A program made the translations under genes and the position numbers. From Adiantum capillus-veneris (taxonomy: Eukaryota; Streptophyta; Polypodiopsida; Polypodiales; Pteridaceae), in assembly GCA_014529385.2 (NCBI GenBank), contig CM043947.1, positions 115,399,587 through 115,463,586 of the forward strand: 64,000 bases of DNA. The letters run 5' to 3'. Below the pieces are notes generated by a model. That model made no database searches. It was not told the DNA's origin and saw only the letters and a list, made by a program, of their open reading frames with translations. This document shows, in pieces, positions 1-11,532 of this stretch. Positions within the stretch are counted from its first letter, which is position 1; every line of letters starts with the position of its first letter.

Positions 1-2019
1 GACAAAGTATCCAAGCTTAGTCCAAATCCACCCTCCTTCATTCAGCAAATGTTGGGCTTACACTAGTAGGAGAAATGATAGATTTCCCACTCTCAATTAA
101 ATGATCGCTCTCTCTCTTACAATGGCATAGAGTTTCCTTCCTAATCACCCCTATTACAACACATGCACATGCATAAGACAATCAGCTTCCACTCAAGAGC
201 TCCTTCTAGAGAGGTTGAGCTTGGCTTCCCAAACTATAGCATAGTGCTCTTGCTTATGGCTCCTCCTTTTGTGCTAGCTACACCCTCCTTTCATAGCAAT
301 TTTGAGGGATAGGGTTACTCCTCAAACCATGGTTGGGTTAGATTTTCAGCACTTATCTAATTTCTTTTGCTTGGAATTATCAAGAAGTTGGTGGGGATAG
401 ATGAAGAAGAGAGAGAGGAGAGAAGTGGAGGTGATAGGACTTTTCATACTAGGTTAGAGTTAGTAAATTAGTAGAGTTAGTATTTTTATTGATTTACAAA
501 TGAAATTGGATATTTACAATGGGAGTATCCATGTAGGATACAAATAAGGAAGAAACACCTCTTAATAGGTAAGAAAACATTGATTTCTTACAATGTCGAT
601 GCTCCAAGTGTCTTGAGTAGGGTCAATTTTGACGCTTGTTGACGGTCCACTAGCTTTGACGGTACGTTTTTTCTCCACTCTTGACCTTCCTTGGGAGCCA
701 AGGTAAGTGAACATGAGTAATCAATCACCATAAAGTTGTCTTTCAAGAGAAGAGGGTGAATTTTGTGGTTTTTTTGATAAATATGGGTAATATGGAAGAG
801 AAAAAATGAGACTAGGTGGTCAATTTTGGAATGGAAGTGTGTGTAGGAGACATGAGTTCACCATGGTTTCTCTTATTCTTCAAGATTGAGGAAGGTGAGT
901 CGGGTGCAGAGAGGAGTGGTGAGAGAGGTGGGGATGATGAGTGGAGAGGTGTGTGTGAAAGAGGAAAATGGTAAAGTGGAAGAGGGAGTGTGGCTGCATA
1001 GCATGGGCAAACTGGGGTCCACCAATAAAATCATAGCTCGCATCTCGTAGCTCAAAAAAATATGGAAAAAATTGAGGTAAAATCTCAGCCCACGAGCTAC
1101 AACTTTTGTTCGTATCACCTTTTCAAATTCGGGGAGCATGTGATCTTTAAAAATTCAGCGAAACCGAATGTTTTGTTCCACTACACAAAGTCCTTGTGAG
1201 GTCCTTCTTTGGATCCTCCAAGAGTGAGCCCCTCATGGTGCATGCATGCATTCCACTTACTCTTGACCTTATTTGGTAGGTCTATAATTGAAGATATTGT
1301 TGAATTCATGATTAAGTGAATAGTACAACTAAGAATTAAAATCAAAAATTGAGGGGTCTAAAAAATATATATATACATGTCAAATATAAATAATATGGGT
1401 GGAAAAAATATAAAGGGGTCAAAATAAATCTCTCTCATTATAAGTCTACCATAAAAAGATGAATATTTTTGATGGTCTAATTTATGAGAGTAATAGAGAA
1501 TAGATGTAGGAAGGAAAAAATCACAATAGTGAAATAATATACACATAAATAGAACTAGTTTTTTTGGATTTTTATTGGGATGGAGTTACACCAAAAATAA
1601 GAGAAGCTTGCATGAAATTATTTTTATATGGAATAAAGAGTATGCAAAATGGTAAGAAAAAATATGGTAATGGTGAGTCAATGTACATAGCATAAATAAC
1701 ACACACCTGAGTATAAATATTTAAATAAATACCAAAATAATTATGAAAAATCTTTTTATTTAGGCCCTATATACAATGAAATATGTACACACAAATGGGC
1801 TATAATATACTTATATTTTATTTTATTTTTAATTCTTTTTTGGCTCAACTAGCCCAGTGACTAGCTAATTGAGGGTTTTTAAGAAGATATGGGAAAAGTT
1901 TCCTAACTCACACACGCCTATGTACAGTGAAATGGTAGGGATAACCAAAATGTTTGAGTGATTTGATAGGGTGAGGTAACTTACTATACCAATTATGGAA
2001 ATCCGAAAAACGGCTATCA
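1..2019 (-). repeat. 3' LTR of family A copy 1 (open at window edge)
   Basis: On the minus strand the LTR begins TGATAGCCG at 2019, directly after the polypurine tract. Bases 1346-2019 match the 5' LTR piece at 4515-5190 almost throughout. Bases of about 790-1345 match the family A LTR at 41160-41720, including a shared stretch around 1080-1290. Below about 790 the match to the other copy becomes weak, so the two LTRs are divergent variants. No gene is seen here; small ORFs in this stretch are not supported. Confidence 0.75.
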
Positions 2020-2033
2020 TTAGCCCTCCCCTA
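2020..2033 (-). other. Polypurine tract of family A copy 1
   Basis: Read on the minus strand, AGGGGAGGGCTAA sits immediately before the LTR start TGATAGCC. The same tract precedes the LTR at 40473, and a near-identical one precedes the family B LTR at 49188. It is the expected plus-strand priming site. Confidence 0.8.
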
Positions 2034-2047
2034 GGATGATGGTATAT

Positions 2048-3102
2048 TCATGTACCATCATAGAGCATCTTTTCCAAAGAGAGTGCTTCAGAGTCCTTGA
2101 CGAGATCTTCATTGTTTGGCCCCTCAGAATTTTGGTTTGAGTTACACTCATGCTTCACGGAACAATACCTACATGAGATAGCTGCCTTTTGACAGATCTT
2201 TGGTAGATCCTTTGGTAGAAGGCGACTCAAATAATTAGGCTTCAAGTGATACCCGTTTACCTTCCTGGAGTGCTCTTTCCCATTCAAATCCATAAGTTGA
2301 TAGTAACTTGAATTGAAAGCCTTCTTGACTATGTATGGCTCTTGCCATCTAGTTTCAAATTTGACATCAAAACGATTATCGAGTCGATTGTCATACCTTA
2401 GCACCAGATCTCCTTCATTGATGCCTTTGTCCTTTAGTTTCTTGTCAAGCTTCTCCTTCGTCTGCGTGGCTTTCCTCTTGTAGCACTCGTATGCTGCTTC
2501 TCTTTTCCACTCAAGCTCAGCTAAGGTAAGAAGTCGATCCATCCATACTTCTTGATCATCTTTTGCTGCTTTTCCATGAAGTCGCATTGTTGGAATGTTG
2601 AGCTCAATTGGTTGTAAAGCCTCTTTACCATAGACCAAGTGAAATGGTGTAAACTCCCTGGCTTCCCTATATGTGGTTCGATACACCCACAAGGCACCAT
2701 CCAAGAAGTCATCCCACAACTTTGTCTTGTTTCTCACCATCTTTCTAATGATGCTTGCAATGACACCATTAGCTTTTTCTACCAAACCATTTGATTGGGG
2801 ATATTAGGGTGTACTATGACGATGTAGAATGTGAAGTTCTTCACAAACTTCCGTGAGCAAGCCCTTCCTAAACCCTGGACCATTATCAGAAACAATCTCC
2901 AAAGGTGTGCCAAATCTACAACAAATATGAGTGTAGACAAATTTGCTCACTGTCCTCTCATTTACCCTTGCCACACTTTGTGCTTCCACCCACCTAGTCA
3001 TGTAGTCTATGGCCACCAAGATATACGATTTTCCATTTTTAGTCCTGGGCAATGGACCCATAGCATCAATGCCCCATTTTTCAAACGGACCATTTGCAAG
3101 GA
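2048..3102 (-). pseudogene. Integrase, family A copy 1 (broken)
   Basis: Ty3/gypsy integrase remnant that would insert the element cDNA. The upstream ORF (3061-2804) carries the core start, with DYMTRWVEA and VSDNGPGFRKGL around the first two catalytic Asp residues. The second ORF (2785-2048) carries the region after the catalytic Glu, WVYRTTYREA and FHLVYGKEALQPIE, and the C-terminal tail with RYDNRLDNRFDVKFETRW. A TAA stop interrupts the segment between them near 2800, where copy 2 at 39690 has a Tyr codon. The integrase start near 3080 keeps a TGG codon that is TAG in copy 2. Confidence 0.85.
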
Positions 3103-4110
3103 CTAGCTGACGTGGACCATGTAACCTTCGAGAATGGCTTGAATCTCCTTGGTTGTCGGTATTCTCCTACAAACTTGATCTTTTCCCCTTTGGTAAAGGG
3201 CACCTTCCAAAAACAAATATGATCTCACCTTCTTAATGAGCCTCCACTTTTGAGCCTTTGTGAAGCCCTCTGGAAACTCGCCCTTTAAAATGTATCTCAC
3301 AATGGGAGCCAATGACTCCATCCCCTGGTACCTTGGTTGCTTTATCACTGTTGCTGCCATGATGACCAGGACTTCACTCTCAGCATATGCAACTGCTTTT
3401 TGTGCAAGTAAATCTACATCTTCATTTTGTTTCCTAGGGATATGATATAGTTGCACTTCTTCAAATTGATTAAACAACCTACGAATGGCATGAACTTTTG
3501 TCCTTAGGTTTTCATTCTTGCATGCCCAAATGCCTAAAATATGCTTCACAATGAGAAGTGCATCTCCCTTTACCATGAGACGTTGTATACCTTGGCCAAT
3601 GCATAACTTTAAACCATGAAGTAGTGTGTCGTATTCTGCTTCATTGTTGCTAGTTGAACCTCGTAGATTGACCTTCTCTTTCATGACCACCTCTCCACTT
3701 GGGTTGAGCAATACTAGCCCTCCCTCTGCTTTTCCTATGACTCGTCGAAAAGCTCCATCAAAGAACAAGGTAAAAGCATTAGGAATACTTTTAGGTGGTG
3801 GCAATGGTAGGGTCTTTACTTCAGGCACCTTAATCTCCTTCTCATGTACCCTATAAGTAAGGATCCCTGCCAATTGTGCGCGCACATTATCTTCTACCTT
3901 GAAAGAGTATTGGAACTCTTGCAATTCCATAATCCACTTTGAGATCCTAATGCTAAAATTCATTTGAGATGACACCCAAGGAAACAAATTTTCTGCAGTG
4001 AGAATTACAAAAGGTTTTGGTAGCAAGTAGGATCTAAACTTTCTCACCGCAAACATGATAGAAAGCATCATGAGTTCTGCCTCCGTGTAGCCTCTCTCCA
4101 AAGCATTCAT
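3103..4110 (-). pseudogene. RNase H pair and start of integrase, family A copy 1
   Basis: A 335-residue frame that covers two RNase H units. The first is the end of the normal gypsy RNase H (RGYTEAELMMLSIMFAVRKF). The second starts at LFFDGAFRRVIG and has SNNEAEYDTLLHGL and KGDALLIVKHI, the plant-type extra RNase H known from Tat elements. The frame then enters the integrase N-terminal region (YQRGKDQVCRRIPTTKEI). In copy 2 the matching frame runs on into an HHCC zinc finger, but here it stops early at GYMVHVS. The element is not autonomous. Confidence 0.85.
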
Positions 4111-4514
4111 GACCCTACTAGCAAAGTAGATGGGTCACATCCTGGTACTGTGGGGATCTTGTTGTAATAAAATTGCACCAATTGTTTCCTTCCCAACACT
4201 AGAGCTAACAAAGAATGTGTACTCCCAACAAGGAGACATGAGTGTTGGTAGCTCTGACAAAATGACTTTAATGTTACAAAAGTACTCTTCAAGCTCATCA
4301 GACCATGCAAATTCTACTTGTTGTGTCAACTTTTGCAAAGGGTGAAGCAACTCCGAAACTAAGTGAATGAAGCGTGACATATACTTCACCTTTTGAATGA
4401 ATGAGATGACCTCTTTGAGATTCTTGGGTGATGGGAGCTCAATAAGAGACTTTTCCTTTGAAGGATCCACCTCAATGCCTTTATAGGAAACCTTGTGACC
4501 AAGCAAGATCACTT
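4111..4514 (-). pseudogene. RT thumb fragment fused to LTR
   Basis: The frame begins within RT just after the catalytic region, at LLGHKVSYKGIEVDPSK, and continues through ISFIQKVKYMSRFIH and the start of RNase H. Everything upstream (protease and the RT fingers and palm with the catalytic Asp pair) is gone. At 4514/4515 the coding sequence abuts LTR sequence directly. The reading frame changes near 4110 relative to the following RNase H frame. Confidence 0.85.
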
Positions 4515-5190
4515 CCAAAAATTGAGGGGTCTAAAAAAAAAATATGTACATGTCAAATATAAATAATATAGGTGGAAAAAATATAAAGGGGTCAAAATAA
4601 ATCTCTCTCATTATAAGTCTACCATAAAAAGATGAATATTTTTGGTGGTCTAATTTATGAGAGTAATAGAGAATAGATGTAGGAAGGAAAAAATCACAAT
4701 AGTGAAAAAATATACACATAAATAGAACTAGTTTTTTTGGATTTTTATTGGGATGGAGTTACACCAAAAATAAGAGAAGCTTGCATGAAATTATTTTTAT
4801 ATGGAATAAAGAGTATGCAAAATGGTAAGAAAAAATATGGTAATGGTGAGTCAATGTACATAGCATAAATAACACACACCTGAGTATAAATATTTAAATA
4901 AATACCAAAATAATTATAAAAAATCTTTTTATTTAGGCCCTATATACAATGAAATATTTACACACAAATGGGCATGATATACTTATATTTTTATTTTTTT
5001 TAATTCTTTTTTGGCTCAACTAGCCTAGTGACTAGCTAATTGAGGGTTTTTAAGAAGATATGAGAAAAGTCCCCTAACTCACACACGCCTATGTACAGTG
5101 AAATGGTAGGGATAACCAAAATGTTTGAGTGATTTGATAGGGTGAGGTAACTTACTATAGCAATTATGGAAAGCCGAAAAACGGCTATCA
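4515..5190 (-). repeat. Truncated 5' LTR of family A copy 1
   Basis: This stretch is nearly identical to 1346-2019 and on the minus strand starts TGATAGCCG at 5190. It stops after about 676 bases at the point where RT sequence begins, so the promoter-distal part of the LTR, the primer-binding site and gag are all missing. The flank beyond 5190 is PPR-locus sequence. Confidence 0.85.
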
Positions 5191-5350
5191 ATACCTGCCG
5201 ACTCCCACAAATCCATAATCGAGCACAACACAAACAGAGAGAGACAGAGAGCGGGAGAGAGCAAGAGAGTGCATGAGGCGCACCTCCTAGAGCGGAGTGC
5301 TATGCCTAGCGCGACAAGAGAGAAGAGAGGAGAGAAGAGAGGAATACACA
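5191..5350 (-). repeat. Leader-like segment repeated at 23393-23556
   Basis: On the minus strand this segment reads through a CT-rich stretch, AGCACTC, GAGCACAACACAAACAG-type sequence and GAGTCGGCAGGTAT. The same segment occurs on the plus strand at 23393-23556. In both places it lies next to PPR-repeat debris, but the relative order differs. Family A copy 1 begins exactly at its end (5190/5191), so it is probably part of the pre-insertion PPR locus. Confidence 0.7.
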
Positions 5351-5589
5351 AACACTGGGTGCAATCTCCCCCCGTGCAAGAGTGACCATTTCCCTCTTGC
5401 ACATATTTGTTTCATAGATTTCATGAATGGTCAAATTGGTTACAAACTGGCCAACCGGTCATAAATGGCCAAAGCTCATAAAGAGAACTTGAATAATAAA
5501 ATGTACATCAAATATGATATCCTTTTGCAATAGTTTAGCTCGGTCAAGCCTTTTCCACCGTGAGCTGCAATAAATAATAAAGTATCATT

Positions 5590-6465
5590 TCTATAACATT
5601 GAACATATCCTTAAATCAATGCACTCCTTGAGACAACATGACCTCTGTTTGCAACAAATGAAAACAACTGAGAGCATGTGTGATTGCATCTAGAGAGACA
5701 CCATCAAAAACAACACAAAGCTTCTTGGCCAAGCGTATGGCGAAACATCCTCTCTTTGCATCCACCCAAAACAACCCAAATATTCATGATTCAAGCGTAT
5801 GTGAATAAATCTGGAGAGACACCCTCACTTCGTACTCATCAAAAATAGCCCTAAGCTTCTTGAAACTGACCCTATTGGGAATATTTTGCAATTGGTACAC
5901 TCCATGAGACAACATGCATCTGCAGAGACACACTCCCTTTGCGTTAGCTAAAAACAACCTAAAGGGTATGTGATTGCATCTAGAGAGATATCCTTGCTTC
6001 ACATATGCTCAAAAATGCCCAGAGCTCCTTGGCCCTAACCAAGTTGGACATATCCTACAATCAATGCATTTCAAGAGACGACATCCCAGACACAAATCTC
6101 CGCAAGCACTACCTGTGCTTTATAAAATCCTTTTCTCATATCATCATCTTGTGTAATCACACATGCCTTCAAGGTGCAAGTGTACATCATTGCATTTGGA
6201 GAGATGCCCTCTCTCTGCATATTATAAAAATACCTATCTATTCTTGATCTTACCCTATTGAACATATTTTGCAATAAGTACACTCCTTGAGACAACATAA
6301 CCTCGCTTTGTATCTGCTGAAAATAGCCGAGAGCATATGTGATTGCATTTGGAGAGACACCCTCACTTTGCATCTGCCCAAAACAGCCCAGAGATTCAAG
6401 ATGCAAGCGTATGTGATTACATCTGGAGTATAAGATAGCACGGTTGAGTGGAGACTAGCACACAC
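5590..6465 (-). pseudogene. PPR-repeat gene debris
   Basis: Several short frames on the minus strand carry pieces of pentatricopeptide repeats, such as MQSEGVSPNAITYA, MQREGISPNAMMYTCTLKAC and LLQNMFNRVR. The units recur out of order and are separated by stops and frameshifts, so no functional protein is left. PPR proteins are normally organellar RNA-binding proteins. The motif style (EGVSPNAITYACILKAC) is typical of the PLS-type PPR proteins abundant in seed-free plants, by my recollection. A related debris field is at 23637-24430 on the plus strand. Confidence 0.7.
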
Positions 6466-6689
6466 ATTACCACTACCCTTTCACTGGTATCCGCGCTATT
6501 TTTGGGAGGAGGCAAAAAGAGGGTTGCATGTGCGTGTGACGTTCTGCTTCTCTCCCACGTTCTGCAGAGAGCGACAACTGACCGCGGCCACCCCATCTAC
6601 ATCCCCCACAGCAAATGAACAAGGCAAACTCGACGGCACCGAAGGCTTTCATTGACCCCATTGGCTATGCGTGTAGGAAGGCCCGCTTA

Positions 6690-7082
6690 ACCCGCTATTG
6701 ACCCTTGTTGTGTATAACAAGGAAAGATAGCATACTTATGTTGAAAGGAAAACTAGAAGTAAAGGGAAATCTTCAAACTTCAAGGAAATAGCTTCACCCT
6801 TCCTTTCCACTTCTTGGAGGAAGGCAAGTTTTCTTCAAAAAAAAAAATATTTCCTCAAAGAGGTAGCTTCAAAGTGAACAAAAGCCTTCACAAAAACTAT
6901 GGGTTTTTGTGAAAAATCAACAAAGGTGTTCTTACAACAAAGGACAAGTGAAGCCCTCAAATTCTCGCAAGGCGAGGTTCGCATGCAACGCAAATCGCGG
7001 AGCATACAAACACAAAGACTTCAATTTCACAAGATACAAGTTGTCATTTTTTTTTCTCTCTTTGCATTAGTGTGTATTTACC
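6690..7082 (+). other. Leader of element C
   Basis: A-rich, gene-free stretch before the gag start. It ends in a pyrimidine-rich tract and TTTACC just before the ATG at 7083. No convincing primer-binding site or LTR edge was found, so the left end at about 6690 is only an estimate. A 62-codon minus-strand ORF at 6473-6661, just outside, is not supported. Confidence 0.4.
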
Positions 7083-8002
7083 ATGGCTAGTGAGGATATC
7101 CCACCTACACACATGTTTGATTTTGAGCACATAGACCAAAATCAGGGCACCACGGGTGCAACTGATACTAATATGTATGATGACGATGATCTAGGAGATC
7201 ATGGCCTTGTAGGTATGGCTGCCTTCAAGACTTTGGAACATCGCCAAAGCGTACTTGAAAGCAACCTCTCTACACTCAATGCAAATGTTATCAATCTTAT
7301 AGAGTTACTTATGAAATTTATGAATTCACAGACGACTCGAAAAGCCACAAGTGGCATGGCTCAAGGGAACCAAGCTCGCAAGACTCAAGGAGTCCAAGAG
7401 ACAAGTGTTGCAGAAGATGTAGAAGGTAGCAATGCATTACTTAAGAATATCACCATTCCTAAGTTTCATGAGGAAGAGCGTGATCGCAACAAGGATGCGG
7501 TCAATACGTTCTTACACAAATGGAGTGATATTCATAGATTGAGACACACCCCGTATATAAAGACGACTATGGAAACAAGTCTATCTCTTAAAAGCAAGGC
7601 CTATAAGTGGTGGATGACATTTCCAATAGATGCTCATCCTCCATCTTGGGCTGCGTTTCAAGCTTCTTTCTCCAAAGAGATTTTTGACTCCAATGAAGAA
7701 GATAAGAATTGGTTGCATGGGATGCATGCCGCATGTCTGGCCTCTCTCTCACACAGTACCTTTCAAAGTATCAGGAAATCATATTAAAACTAGAAGGTCT
7801 AGATGAATTCCAAAAGATACGGGGTTTTAATAGGGGTCTTGAAAAAGACTATTGTCTTCATGTCAAGACCCAACATCCAAAAACTATGGAAGAAGCCATC
7901 AGTCATGCCCAAAGATATGATGATGACCAAGAGAGGAAAGGAAATGTTCCCTACTCTAAGAATACTTTTGCTAAAAGCAATGTGGCTAAAAGCCACTGGT
8001 GA
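7083..8002 (+). pseudogene. Gag of element C (frameshifted)
   Basis: The ATG at 7083 opens an acidic N-terminal region. A gypsy gag core follows, with ITIPKFHEEER, AVNTFLHKWSDI, SKAYKWWMTFP and PPSWAAFQASFSKEIF; this is the usual retrotransposon gag pattern ending in tryptophan pairs and FLKxF-like segments. The frame is lost near 7740. The second frame carries SLTQYLSKYQEIILKLEGL, FNRGLEKDYCLHVK and EEAISHAQRYDDDQE. Together they would form the capsid-like protein. The break makes it non-functional. Confidence 0.8.
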
Positions 8003-8149
8003 GGTAGATCTCCCACACGTTCCAAGAGGAATAAGAGAAAATCTACCTCTCCACGTCCACAAGAGGCGAAGAAGCCTAAGCACTCACAAGATACTCCACG
8101 TGGATCTCTGAGAACTACCGATTTTGAACGTACAAAGAAACTCAATTTG

Positions 8150-8191
8150 TGTTTTCGATGTCTTTGAAACCAACATAACAAGAAAGATTGT
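8150..8191 (+). pseudogene. Zinc knuckle of element C with internal stop
   Basis: The codons read C-F-R-C-L-stop-N-Q-H-N-K-K-D-C, a CX2CX4HX4C zinc knuckle with a TGA in the middle. It lies where a gypsy nucleocapsid knuckle is expected, between gag and protease. Confidence 0.75.
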
Positions 8192-8811
8192 CCTCTTTTG
8201 CAAGGCAAAGAAGGCCATGCACATGGTGCAACGCCTCACATTAGATTCATCTCCTAAATATTGTGTTGTAGAGTATCTTCATATGGAAGAAAAGCACAAG
8301 TGTTGTGTGCCTGCTTCAATGTGGCAGCCCACCTTTGGCCCCCATGATTTGATTTGCATGCATGGCACTATTAACAGACAACGTGTTCGTATTTTAGTGG
8401 ATGATGGTGCAACTCATAACTTCTTGAACTATAATCTAATCAAGAAAATGAAGCTTACACAGACTCCCTGGTCTCACAAGTATGTGGTGGAGCAAATTTT
8501 TGGGAATGATAAAGAAGTATGGGACACTATAGTCCAAGGGGTTGAGCTTACTGTTCAAGATCATACGATGACCCTTGACTTATGAGTTATGAACATGGAC
8601 AATGTTGATATAGTTTTAGGATGGGAGTGGTTGCATGGTTTAGGAAACACATTGCACACGAGTTATGGACACAACTCCTTATCCTTTATGGCCAATGGTA
8701 AACATGTGCTTTTGCTTGGTGAGAGAAATATACCATCTGCACCTCTTATATGTACAATCGAGCTTCCTATTTTGCAGAAATCAGATTTAATAGATGAAGT
8801 CTTTTTGTGTT
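8192..8811 (+). pseudogene. Protease of element C
   Basis: A retropepsin-like segment: HGTINRQRVRILVDDGATHNFLNY, with DDGATHNF as the catalytic D-x-G-A motif (usually DSG or DTG), and NVDIVLGWEWLHGLG as the second hydrophobic-G signature of gypsy proteases. One TGA near 8583 separates the two parts. The frame is cut at 8811 by element D and resumes after 22890. Confidence 0.8.
8807..8811. repeat. Target site duplication gtgtt of element D (left)
   Basis: GTGTT at 8807-8811 matches GTGTT at 22886-22890 on the other side of element D. Joining at this point makes the protease-RT linker of element C continuous. This proves the insertion edges at 8812 and 22885. Confidence 0.92.
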
Positions 8812-10372
8812 TGTAACATTTAATGGCCTAATAACTTGTGTGTAGCGGAAATGAGCATGAACATAGTGGGCATTTCATTAGAATAGATTCCTAATGAGAA
8901 TTACAAGAGTGCTTGGGTGGAGAGAGCAACAAAAAGCATAACACCTAGTTAGATAGCATCGACAATACTTTTAAAAGAGAGAGAAATTAAGCTATTGACA
9001 ACAGTTGAGGACGGGATTTGCATGGAGCCGGTCCCCCCTCCAAAAGGCTTTGTATTATGGTTTCTCCCATCAAGGGAGACATTGTACAATACAATTCTTT
9101 CTGTTCCTTCAAGACTAGCTAGTGCAATGAAGATGGAAACTTCATGCACTAAGCAAAACACTTAATAAACACAACTTGAATTATCCCCGTTCTCAGACCC
9201 AAGACCTCACACACCTTTGAAGATGGTGAGAGCTAGCAGGGTATGAGAGTAGATTGAGAGGAATAAGGAGTATCTTACAAGAAAGATGTACATCTCCTCA
9301 CACAATCACTCATATCATAGCTTAGCTTAGTAATTAGCTTGGTAGAGGAGATGAGCGTATATTGAAGCTTGGCTCTTGGTTGGATTTGCATCCACATGCC
9401 AAGAGAGTGTTGATGTAGGCTTCTATCTCACAAGCTTGGAGTAGGTGATGAGTTTTCCATTAAAGCTTGGGAAGAGATAGTCTTCTCTTTCTTCACACAT
9501 GAGCTTGTGTGAGTGTGTGTGTGGTAATGCCTTGCAAAAATCAGCCCCCTCTCTCTCTTGGGCAAGCCCTCTTGCTAAATTCTCTTGCTGAAGCCTCATT
9601 GGCCCTCCCCAAGTCAAGCCAATTACAATTAAGCAGCATAAGTGATAGCCTTCTGACATGTGTCCCCCTTTCCCCTTTTGTGAGAGCTTTAGGTAATTAA
9701 ATAATTAAACTAAACTCTTATTGGACCCCTTTGCCTCCTGGCCAATAGGAATCAGGCAAGCCATGGGGCTCCTGAATGCTCATTGGGCCCCTTGGGAGAC
9801 TGCCCAATAGTCTTCTAGGAGACTTAATTCTCATTGGTTTCTTTTATTAAATGTTTTTAAATTAATTAAACTAGATTTACTCTAGCTTAATTCTCATTGG
9901 TCCACTTCAAGGGTCATCCAATAGAAATTGGTCACACCTTGTGGGCATCTGGCCTAGGGAGCTGACATGTGTCCCTCATTCCCTTTGTGTAAAGGGAGCC
10001 TGTGTGTGTGTGTGTGGCTTTCTCTCTCTTCCCCTACCTTTAAGGCTCGCCCCCTCCCATGTAGGGATTGCAAAGACTTTTTAGTCACACACAAAGCATC
10101 CAATTTCCCCTAAGTTTGACCTTTGGACACAACCTTTGAATTTTGGAACCTTAGCATTTTGGAAGTCTTAATGGGCTGAACCTTAGGGTCTTTTTAGCCC
10201 ATTGTTGCACATGGCTCTTTTGCAGATGGACCCCCCTTTGGATCCCTACTATGGCCGGTCTGCTAGCTTAACCAATATTCTAGCTTTTTCTCCCCTAGCA
10301 CTTCCCCACATTAAATGATCAGTTTAATATGAGAAAATCATTTAGGAGAATTAGATATTGATTATTATGACA
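8812..10372 (-). repeat. 3' LTR of element D
   Basis: Starts TGTAACAT and ends TATGACA on the plus strand (TG...CA ends). It is 1561 bases and closely matches the LTR at 21303-22885. The other copy has about 20 extra bases near 22740, a partial duplication of CCTTTGGATCC. Small ORFs inside it (8949-9161, 9423-9659) occur in both LTRs and are not thought to be genes. Confidence 0.93.
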
Positions 10373-10388
10373 TTACCTCTCTCTTGAA
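10373..10388 (-). other. Polypurine tract of element D
   Basis: The minus strand reads TTCAAGAGAGAGGTAA directly before the LTR start TGTCATAATAATC, the expected position of the priming tract. Confidence 0.75.
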
Positions 10389-10739
10389 ATCATAGTCTTC
10401 CTCGACTATGGTGTAGAGAAGATAAATCATATTCATGAGTCCTTTTCTTAGCGGGTAGAGGATCCCTATGTTACCCTACGACATCATTCCACAATGGATG
10501 ACTAGTCCATTTGGCGCTTGAGAGCCTGAGGCTGCCGCAAGCATGTCTACACATTAGTCCTATCAATCTTCCATAGTAGAGTGACAAGCTCTACTTGGTG
10601 TTTGGGAGACGTCGTCTCCGCAAACTTGATATAAGCATGCATACTACTTCATTTTTGTGCACAAATAAAGAAAAAGAGAGTCTTATAAGACAAAAAATTT
10701 GTTCATTTTTATTATTTTGTACATTTGCTTACTCTTGGG

Positions 10740-10842
10740 AAGCATTGTAAGCATTGACAAGGTTTAGGTTATCCTTTAATTGTATGCCTTGCATCCATCT
10801 AGCATCTTCAAAAGGATAATTCTTAAACTTAATAAGATATCG
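10740..10842 (-). pseudogene. Chromodomain-like tail of element D integrase
   Basis: After the stop at 10843 the same frame continues RYLIKFKNYPFEDARWM, a good match to the core of integrase chromodomains (YLVKWKGYP...TWE pattern). The residues before the stop, ESILRHEDKVLRGG, match the start of the domain. Chromodomains in chromoviruses steer insertion to marked chromatin. One TGA, a single transition from CGA, cuts the domain in two. Confidence 0.75.
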
Positions 10843-11532
10843 TCAGATAGTCTTACCGCCTCTTAGTACCTTGTCTTCATGTCGGAGAATGGACTCGGGC
10901 TGCAACACCTCCTCTTGGTCCTCGATCTCCGGTGGGTCTTCAATAGTTGGTTCTTGAGGTGGTTCTCCTTTGTAAGGCTTTAATAGGCTCACATGGAAAG
11001 CATTGTGTATGAGCCAATGATTGGGCAACTTGAGTTGATAGGCCATCTCATTGATTGGCCTAAGAATCTGAAAGGGACCATAGTACCTTTTTGCTAGTTT
11101 AGCATAGTACTTTTGGTGGCCCGTAGGATTCTTGCCCGTGGTGTGCCTTAATCGAGCCTTGGGAAACTTTAACAAGACCCAATCGTTTTCTTTAAAGTCT
11201 TGGGCTCTTCTGTGGTTGTTAGCAGCAGCCTTTTGCCTTTGCTGTGAGATAGAGATAGCATCCTTAATCTTTTGAAAATATTCTTGTAGGTCTCGGCTAT
11301 ACTCATCTGCAGCGAAGATCTTCCCATGTACCTTAAGTAGAAAGGGACTTTTTGATCTTCCCTCAATTACCTCGAAAGGTGCTTTTCCCGTGGAAGTATG
11401 TACAGTGTTGTTGTAAGCATACTCCACTAAGGGTAAGTACTTCTCCCATTGGGATCTTTGATCTACTTCCGTTACATAGGCTTTTAGTAGATCAAGAATG
11501 GTTAGGTTAGCTATTTCACTTTGGCCATCCAT
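10843..11532 (-). pseudogene. Integrase C-terminal half, element D
   Basis: Begins at MDGQSE, the end of the YHPQ-DGQSE signature that holds the catalytic Glu of gypsy integrases. It continues through EYAYNNTVHTSTGKAPFEV and the GPFQI-type GPY/F region (RYYGPFQILRPI, AFHVSLLKPY). The preceding frame (12821-11511) ends in AYHPQWMAKVK, so a small frameshift near 11530 splits the integrase just at the catalytic Glu motif. Confidence 0.88.

Larger units (their letters stand above)
1..5190 (-). mobile_element. Deleted Tat-like Ty3/gypsy element, family A copy 1
   Basis: On the minus strand the order is LTR piece (5190-4515), RT thumb, two RNase H domains, integrase, polypurine tract, LTR (2019 down to the window edge). 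This is the Ty3/gypsy order of RT-RH-INT. Gag, protease and the catalytic half of RT are missing because the 5' LTR piece is fused directly to RT at 4514/4515. A second copy of the family lies on the plus strand at 35371 to about 42930 and shows the same protein sequence. The extra plant-type RNase H places it near the Tat clade. The far end of the 3' LTR is outside the window. Confidence 0.85.

Noticed and set aside
1358-1546. 62-codon ORF repeated at 4531-4719
   Set aside because: Both copies lie in LTRs. The repetition reflects LTR identity, not a conserved gene.
8949-9659. ORFs repeated at 21408-22153
   Set aside because: They lie in the two LTRs of element D and have no motif.
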